In this document: positions 1 through 5,997 of the stretch, piece after piece
How positions within the stretch are numbered: the stretch's first letter is position 1
Layout: every line of letters starts with the position of its first letter
Position numbers and translations under genes: made by a program
Origin: Candidatus Latescibacterota bacterium
GTDB lineage: Bacteria; Latescibacterota; UBA2968; UBA8231
Assembly: GCA_003529325.1 (NCBI GenBank)
Contig: DPVW01000057.1
Coordinates: 8,007 to 14,003, forward strand
DNA: 5,997 nt
Reading direction: 5' to 3'
Notes under the pieces: model-generated
Database searches by the model: none
What the model was told of the DNA's origin: nothing
What the model saw: the letters and a program-made list of their open reading frames with translations, nothing else

Positions 1-1397
1 AAACCTTTGCCGATGGCTGCCGTCGTGTTGCCCAGTGCGTCGAGACTGTCGGTAATCTTGCGTGTCTCTTCGCCAAGCCCTGCCTGCTCGCTGATGCCAC
101 CAGCGTTGTCAGCGATCGGACCGTAGGCATCGACCGACATGGTCACACCAACGGTGGCCAACATGCCGACGGCGGCGATGCCGATGCCATACAGACCGGC
201 GAAGTGGAAGGCCAGGCCGATGGCGATGGCGATGGCGATGATGGACAGTGCGACACTCTCGAAGCCGATGGCGAGACCAGAAATGATATTGGTCGCCACA
301 CCCGTCTTTGATGCTTCGGCGATATCGCGGATCGGCTTGCCACCGGTGTAGTACTCCGTCAACAGACCGATAATGATACCGGCCATGCTACCGCTGAGTA
401 CGGCCATGAAGGGCCCGGTTCCAAGACCGAGAAGATCGCGTGTCCACCAGGAACCACCGACCATCAGAGCGGCTGACACGAACGTTGCGTAGCGCAGCAC
501 CGCACCGGGATCGGCATTTTGCAGCACGCGGACCATGAGCACACCGACGAGGCTGGCAACCAGTCCCACCATGATCACGGTGAGGGGGTAAACCATGGCG
601 GCAAGCCGCGCCGTCGTCTCGGCGACATCTGGGGCCAGCACGGCGAGCGACGCCAGGGAGGCCGTAGCAGCGATGGCGATGGTGGCGATGACGGAGCCGA
701 CATAGGACTCAAAGATGTCGGCCCCCATGCCGGCAACATCACCGACGTTGTCGCCGACATTATCGGCGATGACCGCCGGATTGCGGGGATCGTCCTCCAC
801 CAGATCCTCTTCCACTTTGCCCACCAGATCGGCGCCAACATCGGCGGCCTTGGTGAAGATGCCACCCCCGACGCGGGCGAACAGCGCGATAGAGGAAGCG
901 CCCATGGCGAAGCCACTGATGGCGGTGGCATTCGTCGGATCCTCCCAGATACCGAACACCTGGGCGAGAATCCCGATGCCCAGCAGGCCGAGGCTGGCAA
1001 CGGCCAGGCCCATGACTGCGCCACCAGAGAAGGCCATCATCAACGCCGGGCCCTGGCCCTTTTGATTGGCCGCCTGTGCGGTGCGCACATTGGCACGAGT
1101 TGCCGCTTTCATGCCGGAGAACCCGGCGATGATCGAACAGCCCGCGCCGGCGAGAAATGCCACCGCCGTGCGGTCACTGACACCGGCCCATAACGCCACG
1201 AAAACAACCGCGACAAAAACCAGCAGGATGGTATACTCACGCTTGAGGAAGGCCATGGCCCCCTCGTGGATCAGATCGGAAATTTCCACCATCTTCGCGC
1301 TGCCGGCATCACCCGCCTTGACGCGTGTAAAGATGATGAAAGCGACGATCAAGCCCGCTACACCCAGGTAGGGGGCTGCTGTCGTCCAAACTTCCAT
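1..1397 (-). CDS. hppA: Membrane-bound pyrophosphate-energised ion pump (K+-dependent class), N-terminal 465 residues, cut by window edge
   Basis: This integral membrane pyrophosphatase couples hydrolysis of PPi in the cytoplasm to pumping of H+ and/or Na+ across the inner membrane. The frame is open from the ATG at 1397 to the window edge; the family is usually about 660-700 residues, so roughly two thirds is present. Seen motifs: [10 protein letters not shown] (46-55), the substrate-site stretch [11 protein letters not shown] (186-196), the Asp cluster DNVGDNVGD (212-220), ADIFESY with Glu230 (226-232), [12 protein letters not shown] (423-434) and [10 protein letters not shown] (456-465). 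Many hydrophobic helices separate them. In characterised members Ala460 marks potassium-dependent enzymes, whereas Lys marks potassium-independent proton pumps; here residue 460 is Ala and 463 is Gly. Glu230 sits where sodium-pumping members carry their helix-6 Glu. Family is certain; the pumped ion is not settled. Start: GGAGGG lies 11 bases and GAGG 4 bases before the ATG. It follows pth by 35 bases, probably in the same transcript. Confidence 0.96.
   Translation of the reverse strand, partial: MEVWTTAAPYLGVAGLIVAFIIFTRVKAGDAGSAKMVEISDLIHEGAMAFLKREYTILLVFVAVVFVALWAGVSDRTAVAFLAGAGCSIIAGFSGMKAATRANVRTAQAANQKGQGPALMMAFSGGAVMGLAVASLGLLGIGILAQVFGIWEDPTNATAISGFAMGASSIALFARVGGGIFTKAADVGADLVGKVEEDLVEDDPRNPAVIADNVGDNVGDVAGMGADIFESYVGSVIATIAIAATASLASLAVLAPDVAETTARLAAMVYPLTVIMVGLVASLVGVLMVRVLQNADPGAVLRYATFVSAALMVGGSWWTRDLLGLGTGPFMAVLSGSMAGIIIGLLTEYYTGGKPIRDIAEASKTGVATNIISGLAIGFESVALSIIAIAIAIGLAFHFAGLYGIGIAAVGMLATVGVTMSVDAYGPIADNAGGISEQAGLGEETRKITDSLDALGNTTAAIGKG
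219..240. repeat. Short GATGGC tandem repeat inside hppA
   Basis: Three full GATGGC units plus GATG lie in a row. On the coding strand they spell alternating ATC and GCC codons, giving an Ile-Ala run within a transmembrane helix of the pyrophosphatase. The unit is six bases, so gain or loss of a unit keeps the frame. This probably reflects codon bias in a hydrophobic helix rather than a functional repeat. Confidence 0.6.
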
Positions 1398-1417
1398 TGT
1401 GCCTCATGCCCTCCGGT

Positions 1418-1431
1418 TTCGCTCGCGCGAA
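1418..1431 (-). other. Small hairpin in the pth-hppA spacer
   Basis: On the minus strand the spacer holds TTCGC-GCGA-GCGAA, a perfect 5-bp stem with a 4-base loop of GNRA type. It begins two bases after the pth stop codon and ends just before the hppA ribosome-binding region. No T-run follows, so it is not an intrinsic terminator. It could protect the message or tune hppA translation, but a stem this short may be chance in GC-rich DNA. Confidence 0.35.
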
Positions 1432-1432
1432 T

Positions 1433-2020
1433 TTATATATTTCCGTCTAAGTCGGCGGCGCTCGACAGCGGCGCAGAACCATTGAAACGGTTCATCGCCG
1501 CCTCGATTCCATGCTGCAGCCAGCAGCACGTTGCCGCGCTGCCGCGCTGCACCAGCCCCTCGACATCTTCCGTGTCGACGAACTGGTTCAGCACAAACTC
1601 AATGTCGCTCTCGCCCGTCGGTACGGGGCCAACTCCGAGACGCAAACGAGCCACGTCCTGGGTGCGCAGCCGCTCCAGGACGGAGGCCAAGCCATTGTGC
1701 CCGCCATCTGAACCAGACCGACGCATGCGTAGCCGACCAAAGTCGAGCAAGAAATCGTCGAACACGACGAAGGCCTCCTCGGGCGTGAACCCGACGGCCT
1801 CGCTCAAAGCCAGCACCGCATCGCCGCTGCGATTCATGTACGTCAGCGGCTTGACGACGAGGACCTCTTCGGCGCCGATCTGCGTGATCGCTGTCTGCGC
1901 CTGGTGCTGTTCGGACCACCGGTTCTCCGCCGCCAGATCGTCGGCGACTAGAAAACCGATGTTGTGACGGGTGCGGGCGTAGCGGAGTCCGGGATTGCCC
2001 AGACCCACGATGGCGCGCAT
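1433..2020 (-). CDS. pth: Peptidyl-tRNA hydrolase
   Basis: This cytoplasmic enzyme cleaves the ester bond of peptidyl-tRNAs that drop off ribosomes, freeing tRNA for reuse; it is essential in many bacteria. The 195-residue length is normal for bacterial Pth. The N-terminus carries the family signature VGLGNPG (5-11) followed by RHNIGF (18-23), with His19 as the catalytic base. Other active-site residues by comparison with the E. coli enzyme: Asn9, Asn63 in LTYMNRSG (59-66), Asp88 in VFDDF (86-90) and Asn109 in GGHNGL (106-111). All are present, so the enzyme should be active. It starts 12 bases after the rplY stop. The 15 bases before its ATG hold no purine-rich ribosome-binding site, which suggests translation coupled to rplY (inference). 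rplY-pth is a common bacterial gene pair; the usual next gene, ychF, is not here and hppA follows instead. Confidence 0.97.
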   Translation of the reverse strand: MRAIVGLGNPGLRYARTRHNIGFLVADDLAAENRWSEQHQAQTAITQIGAEEVLVVKPLTYMNRSGDAVLALSEAVGFTPEEAFVVFDDFLLDFGRLRMRRSGSDGGHNGLASVLERLRTQDVARLRLGVGPVPTGESDIEFVLNQFVDTEDVEGLVQRGSAATCCWLQHGIEAAMNRFNGSAPLSSAADLDGNI

Positions 2021-2032
2021 TGGAGCCGGCGA

Positions 2033-2770
<738 letters not shown>

Positions 2771-2776
2771 GGGACT

Positions 2777-2784
2777 ACCTCTCT
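2777..2784 (-). promoter_or_regulatory. Ribosome-binding site of rplY
   Basis: AGAGAGGT on the minus strand ends 6 bases before the ATG at 2770, with the GG pair 7 bases away. It fixes the rplY start and rules out the longer in-frame extension through the tRNA. It lies in the 26-base spacer that would become the 5' end of the rplY message once the tRNA is cut out. Confidence 0.8.
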
Positions 2785-2796
2785 CTTGCGTGAAGC

Positions 2797-2871
2797 TGGC
2801 TGCCCGGCGAGGATTTGAACCTCGATAGACGGACCCAAAATCCGTTGTCCTACCAATTGAACGACCGGGCA
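2797..2871 (-). tRNA. tRNA-Gln, anticodon TTG, CCA encoded
   Basis: The 75 bases fold into a full cloverleaf: acceptor TGCCCGG/CCGGGCA, D stem GTTC/GGAC with an 8-base loop holding GG, anticodon stem ACGGA/TCCGT, a 4-base variable loop, T stem CGAGG/CCTCG with loop TTCAAAT, then G73 and an encoded CCA (2797-2799). The anticodon loop TTTTGGG gives anticodon TTG (2836-2838), reading CAA and, by wobble, CAG. The weak T1-A72 pair and G73 match known glutamine identity elements of E. coli GlnRS. It sits 11 bases after the ispE stop and 26 bases before rplY, in the same direction, with no promoter or terminator of its own that I can see. It is probably cut from a common transcript by RNase P and 3' nucleases. 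A tRNA-Gln next to ispE is the known arrangement in Pseudomonas. Confidence 0.97.
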
Positions 2872-2882
2872 ATCACTCGTTT

Positions 2883-3812
2883 TCAGATCGGCGTTCCGCT
2901 GCCGTCGATTGGCTCCGGAACGGGTGTACATACAAAGACCGGATACTCCGCTGCACGCAGGATGACTTCTGCGCGGCGCGCGGCGGTCCGGTCGTCATAG
3001 ATGCCGTAGACAGTAGACCCGCTGCCCGACATTGAGCAGGCGAGCGGGGCCGTCTCAGCCAGCAACTGGCTGGCTCGGGCGACGATGGGTTTGATGCCTT
3101 CGACAAGGGGCTGAAAGTCGTTCTCAAGGAGCGGCCACAGCTTGTCCGCGTCGAGGCACCCGCCGCGTGCAGAGCTAATCAACATAGAGTACGGAGAGGA
3201 ATCCGACAAGAGTCTACCTTCGCGATGACGCGCCAGTTCGCCAAAAGCCCAGCTTGTGGAGACCGGCGCCGGCGGGCAGACAAGGACAAACCACCATGTT
3301 GCCGCTGTCCCCCATCTCAAGGGCGTAAGGCGCTCGCCTCGCCCTTCGGCCAGTTGCGTACCCCCACGGACGCAGAATGGGACATCGGAACCGAGGTCAG
3401 CGCCCAACTCGGCGAGACGTGACAGTCCCAGCGGACGTGAGGCAAGCCGATCGAGGGCCCGCAGCACGGCGGCGGCATCCGCGCTTCCCCCCCCCAGGCC
3501 GGCACCTGCAGGGATTACCTTCTCCAGTTCGATGTGGCAGCCCCCACCCCCTGTTTGCTGGCGATACAGGTCTGCCGCACGCCAGGCGAGGTTGTCAGGA
3601 CCCGGGGACAGAGCGTCATCGGAACAGGAGAGGCTAATCTCTTCCGCCCCGGTCACACAAACGGTGTCGTGGAGGCTAACGCTTTGAAAAAGACTCAGCA
3701 GATCATGAAAGCCATCCTGCCGCCGCGACAGGATCTTCAGGCCGAGGTTCAGTTTCGCATGGGCAAGCTCAAGAGGGCCATGTGAATTGTCCGTAAGTGA
3801 CTGATGCGACAC
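2883..3812 (-). CDS. ispE: 4-diphosphocytidyl-2-C-methyl-D-erythritol kinase
   Basis: IspE uses ATP to phosphorylate CDP-methylerythritol in the MEP pathway, supplying isoprenoid precursors for quinones and the undecaprenyl cell-wall carrier. It is a cytoplasmic GHMP-family kinase. Seen, numbered from the GTG start: AHAKLNLGL (17-25) with substrate-site Lys20; the ATP-binding glycine loop PAGAGLGGGSADAAA (101-115); LGADLGSDVPF (136-146) with catalytic Asp143; and the third GHMP motif MSGSGSTVYGIY (261-272). With the GTG start at 3812 the protein has 309 residues, slightly above the usual 280-300. GTG is preferred because AAGGG lies 7 bases upstream; an in-frame ATG at 3851 would add 13 residues but lacks a ribosome-binding site. 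The coding strand holds a nine-G run (plus-strand 3487-3495) within the ATP loop, and the frame is intact. Its usual upstream neighbour lolB is absent; a divergent TPR gene lies there. Confidence 0.96.
   Translation of the reverse strand: MSHQSLTDNSHGPLELAHAKLNLGLKILSRRQDGFHDLLSLFQSVSLHDTVCVTGAEEISLSCSDDALSPGPDNLAWRAADLYRQQTGGGGCHIELEKVIPAGAGLGGGSADAAAVLRALDRLASRPLGLSRLAELGADLGSDVPFCVRGGTQLAEGRGERLTPLRWGTAATWWFVLVCPPAPVSTSWAFGELARHREGRLLSDSSPYSMLISSARGGCLDADKLWPLLENDFQPLVEGIKPIVARASQLLAETAPLACSMSGSGSTVYGIYDDRTAARRAEVILRAAEYPVFVCTPVPEPIDGSGTPI
3487..3495. repeat. Nine-base C/G homopolymer inside ispE
   Basis: Nine C on the plus strand read as nine G in ispE, covering the end of a Leu codon, two Gly codons and part of a third in the ATP-binding glycine loop. 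The reading frame is intact on both sides. Runs of this length are prone to slippage and to sequencing or assembly error. Confidence 0.85.
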
Positions 3813-3815
3813 GTC

Positions 3816-3844
3816 TTGACCCTTATATAGGTGGTCTGTATGTT
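3816..3844 (+). promoter_or_regulatory. Sigma70-type promoter for the divergent TPR gene
   Basis: TTGACC (3816-3821, five of six to the -35 consensus) is followed after exactly 17 bases by TATGTT (3839-3844, four of six to the -10 consensus). Transcription would start near 3851, leaving a leader of about 83 bases before the ATG at 3934. The -35 box lies a few bases from the ispE GTG on the opposite strand, so this promoter covers the ispE translation-initiation region. This is sequence match only. Confidence 0.5.
3820..3824 (-). promoter_or_regulatory. Ribosome-binding site that sets the ispE start
   Basis: AAGGG on the minus strand stands 7 bases before the GTG at 3812-3810, which is ideal spacing. 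The upstream in-frame ATG at 3851 is preceded by CTTACTCCGGA, which has no usable site. This favours the GTG start. Confidence 0.6.
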
Positions 3845-3852
3845 GGCCCATT

Positions 3853-3879
3853 CCGGAGTAAGGTAGTGCACCCTTCCGG
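3853..3879. other. Interrupted inverted repeat at the 5' end of the predicted TPR-gene leader
   Basis: CCGG (3853-3856) and AAGG (3860-3863) pair with CCTT (3872-3875) and CCGG (3876-3879) around an 8-base centre, with a 3-base bulge on the left arm. It begins about where the predicted plus-strand transcript starts. It may be an RNA stem or a protein site between the divergent genes. A second small inverted repeat, CCGCC-TT-GGCGG (3912-3923), stands 10 bases before the ATG where a ribosome-binding site would be expected. No function can be read from either. Confidence 0.35.
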
Positions 3880-3933
3880 TGCGCGCCGCCCTCCTTTCTC
3901 GGATATTCCTGCCGCCTTGGCGGTCATACTTTC

Positions 3934-5997
3934 ATGAATCCACGCACTGACCCAAGACCGCGGCGTACCCGCCTGGTCGGCTTCTTGTTGCTTGTCCTGT
4001 TGCCGGTATCGGCCTCTGCCGACGCCGATGATGACTTCAAATTGGCGCGCAACTTGTTCCGCGACGCCGGTGATTATGCTACGGCGGCGCAGCTGTTGGC
4101 CGCCTTCATCCGCAACCATCCCTCCGCCCCGCAACAGGCGGATGCGCGGCTGTTACTGGCCCGCTCCTACGCGCGCAGTCAACGTTGTAGAGAGGCGGTG
4201 CCGGCCTTCGAAGACTTCTATCTGGGATACTCCGACCATCTGGAGGCGCCAGCGGCACGGCGTGAACGGTCCGACTGTCTGGTGAGAATGGGGAAATTCG
4301 GCACTGCCGCCACCGGATACGAAGACGTTCAGCGATTATACAGCGAAGCCCAATACGCTGCGGGGTCGCTGTTGTCGGCGGCATCCAGTTACGCCCGCGA
4401 CGGCGATCTGGCCAACGCCATACGCGCCTACCAGAAACTGCTCGCCGACTACGCCACCAAATCCGAGGCTCGTAGAGGGCGCTACCGTTTGGCGCAACTG
4501 CGATTCGCCTCGGGCGATGCCGCTGGAGCATTGGCCTTGCTGGCTTCGATCGCGGCGTCGGGCCCGGGCAGCGAGGAGGCCCGTGACGGGTTGTTGCTGG
4601 CGGGTAATATTCACCTCGTACTCAATCGTCCCCAGGCAGCGGCGACCAGCTTTGATGGTCTGCACACCGCCTTCAAGGGCAGCGCCCAGAGTGACAGTGC
4701 GTATCTGGATCTGGCCGATTATTACCTGGCACGCAAAGCCTACGACGATGCCATCAGCCACTACGAACGGGCACTTGAGGGCATCGAGGGCGACATGGCC
4801 GCCCAGGCTCGTCTCGGCCATGCCAATGCGCTACGTCTCTCCGGTCAGGTCGCTGAGTCGCTGGCCGAATACGATGAGCTCGTTAGACCTGGCTCATCCG
4901 TTCTGGCACAGGCGCAGCTGGGTCAGGCGATCGCCCTCGGCAAAACGGATCGTTTTGGCGCTGCTGTCGGTCTGTTTCTGCAGTTGGCGCAGACCCCCTC
5001 CGGGGGCCCTCCCTCCGCCGTGACCGCCGCCGCCGTGCGCGAATTGGGTGCGTTGTATCGGCGCCAGGGCGATCTGGCTCGGGCGAACTCCTGGTTCCGG
5101 CGTTATCTCGACGACAGCGAGCGTTTCGCTGGTGCCTTTCCGGAGTCTACCGTCGAACGCGATCTGGTGCGTCTGCAATTAGCGCAGGTGCGCGACGCCA
5201 GTGGCTACTACGATGACGCCGTGCGCCGTTTCGCCGATCTCGGGCGGGACCCGGGCCCATTGGCGGCTGAGGCCCAGTATGGCCTCGCCGCCGCCCATGA
5301 AGGGGCAGACGCGCGCCGACTCGCCATCACCGAGTACGGCATTTTCCTCGAGCGTTATCCCAGCCACCCACGGGCGGCACAGGTACGACAACGAATCGAA
5401 TATCTGCGCGAGTATACGATCCTCGACGCCGCCGGTCTGGCTCGAGCCCTGTCACAGAGTTACATCGATGAACTGTCCGGCACGTCACGGCAGCGGATTC
5501 GGCTGAATGTCGCCCGCGCCCTGCGCGACCATCAGGACTTTGCCAACGCGGTGCGCGCCTGGGAGACATTCGTCGCCTCGTATCCGGGAGACGGGGTGAC
5601 GGCGGAAGCGCAGTTCTATCTTGCCGATTGCCTCTATCGTTTTTCCCGTCAGCGGCAACTGGAAGGTGATGCCGAGTTTGCCGACTCATTGCATGCTCTG
5701 GCCTTGCAGGAGGATCGCATCCTCGCCGATGCGGACGCCGGACGTTGGTCTCGCCTGGCCCGGTTACGACTGGTTGAGTCCATGGCGGCGACTGAGTCCG
5801 ACACCGCCCGAACCCGGGTGTTGGAACAGGGCTACAGCGCCTTCCTGCAACAGCATCCGCTGACGGAGGAGACGACGGAGGCCAGGGCCCGGGCTCTTCT
5901 CGGTCTGGGTGACGCACGCAGAATGGCTGCACTCGCGGATTCAGCAAAGCTGAAGGAAGCCGACGAGGCCTATCGTCTTTTGCTGGTAGAGGCGGGG
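3934..5997 (+). CDS. Large exported TPR-like repeat protein, N-terminal 688 residues, cut by window edge
   Basis: The frame is open from the ATG at 3934 to the right edge with no stop. I recognise the fold type but not a named gene. Residues 1-29 form a Sec signal peptide: an Arg-rich start (RPRRTR, 8-13), a hydrophobic core (LVGFLLLVLLPV, 14-25) and a likely cut after ASA at 29, placing the protein in the periplasm. The rest is a chain of helix-pair repeats of about 33-38 residues, with clear units near 35-65, 70-100, 140-175, 213-248, 252-283, 286-317, 365-395, 443-477, 520-553 and 650-685. Several units end in NHP, RYP, SYP or QHP, typical of the BamD/CpoB type of TPR. TPR proteins act as binding scaffolds, here perhaps in the envelope. 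It is far longer than BamD or CpoB (about 250 residues). No later membrane segment or enzyme motif is visible. No good ribosome-binding site precedes the ATG, but no other upstream start is in frame nearby. Pseudomonas also has a divergent TPR gene beside lolB-ispE; homology is untested. Confidence 0.88.
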   Translation, partial: MNPRTDPRPRRTRLVGFLLLVLLPVSASADADDDFKLARNLFRDAGDYATAAQLLAAFIRNHPSAPQQADARLLLARSYARSQRCREAVPAFEDFYLGYSDHLEAPAARRERSDCLVRMGKFGTAATGYEDVQRLYSEAQYAAGSLLSAASSYARDGDLANAIRAYQKLLADYATKSEARRGRYRLAQLRFASGDAAGALALLASIAASGPGSEEARDGLLLAGNIHLVLNRPQAAATSFDGLHTAFKGSAQSDSAYLDLADYYLARKAYDDAISHYERALEGIEGDMAAQARLGHANALRLSGQVAESLAEYDELVRPGSSVLAQAQLGQAIALGKTDRFGAAVGLFLQLAQTPSGGPPSAVTAAAVRELGALYRRQGDLARANSWFRRYLDDSERFAGAFPESTVERDLVRLQLAQVRDASGYYDDAVRRFADLGRDPGPLAAEAQYGLAAAHEGADARRLAITEYGIFLERYPSHPRAAQVRQRIEYLREYTILDAAGLARALSQSYIDELSGTSRQRIRLNVARALRDHQDFANAVRAWETFVASYPGDGVTAEAQFYLADCLYRFSRQRQLEGDAEFADSLHALALQEDRILADADAGRWSRLARLRLVESMAATESDTARTRVLEQGYSAFLQQHPLTEETTEARARALLGLGDARRMAALADSAKLKEADEAYRLLLVEAG

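Noticed and set aside
519..1193. Plus-strand 224-residue reading frame
   Set aside because: It is antisense to hppA, whose minus-strand frame carries every conserved pyrophosphatase motif. Its His/Asp/Gly-rich composition is a shadow of GC-rich codons.
1405..1407. Upstream ATG on the minus strand for hppA
   Set aside because: It is 10 bases upstream and out of frame; that frame stops after about 33 codons and lacks pump motifs.
1266..1967. Plus-strand 233-residue reading frame
   Set aside because: It spans the hppA start, the spacer and most of pth on the wrong strand and has no recognisable domain.
2771..2872. In-frame N-terminal extension of rplY
   Set aside because: The extra 34 residues are a translation of the tRNA-Gln and its trailer; the ATG at 2770 has a good ribosome-binding site and fits the family.
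3824..3829. TATATA as the -10 box of ispE
   Set aside because: It overlaps the ribosome-binding site, so a transcript started from it would lose that site, and no -35 box stands 16-18 bases upstream on the minus strand.
3813..3851. ATG start for ispE adding 13 residues
   Set aside because: No ribosome-binding site precedes it and the extra residues lie before the conserved AKLNL region; the GTG at 3812 has a well-spaced AAGGG.
4336..4821. Minus-strand 161-residue reading frame
   Set aside because: It is antisense to the TPR gene, has no start signal and no recognisable domain.
5327..5947. Minus-strand 206-residue reading frame
   Set aside because: It is antisense to the TPR gene with a Pro/Arg-rich composition typical of shadow frames in GC-rich DNA.

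Overview
The window looks like core chromosome of a high-GC gammaproteobacterium. The best evidence is gene order: ispE, tRNA-Gln, rplY and pth lie in the same direction, as in the lolB-ispE-tRNA-Gln-prs-rplY-pth-ychF cluster known from Pseudomonas. The protein sequences also fit a proteobacterial origin. I cannot name a genus; a free-living lineage that carries a membrane pyrophosphatase is an inference.

Layout. A minus-strand run covers about positions 3812 to 1, read right to left: ispE (isoprenoid precursor kinase), tRNA-Gln(UUG) with an encoded CCA end, rplY (ribosomal protein L25 of the long CTC type, with an acidic repeat-built tail), pth (peptidyl-tRNA hydrolase), and the first two thirds of hppA (membrane pyrophosphate-driven ion pump), which leaves the window at position 1. 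The gaps are 11, 26, 12 and 35 bases, and none holds a convincing terminator, so one transcript punctuated by a tRNA is likely. A divergent plus-strand gene starts at 3934 and runs off the right edge. It encodes a large exported protein made almost wholly of TPR-like helical repeats. A good sigma70-type promoter for it lies at 3816-3844, partly over the region just upstream of the ispE start.

How the genes relate. rplY, pth and tRNA-Gln all serve translation: L25 binds 5S rRNA, Pth recycles peptidyl-tRNA, and the tRNA decodes glutamine codons. IspE works in the MEP pathway, which provides undecaprenyl and quinone precursors. The HppA pump uses pyrophosphate, a by-product of tRNA charging, nucleic acid synthesis and the MEP pathway, so its place downstream of these genes makes metabolic sense, though that link is inference. 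Its motifs (Ala460/Gly463 and Glu230) put it in the potassium-dependent class, which includes the sodium pumps.

Compared with the Pseudomonas-type cluster, lolB and prs are absent from their usual places and ychF is not next to pth; hppA occupies that site. I found no mobile element, CRISPR array or clearly new system. The points most worth following are the pump class, the reduced cluster, the repeat-built L25 tail and the large TPR protein. No gene-free stretch exceeds 300 bases.
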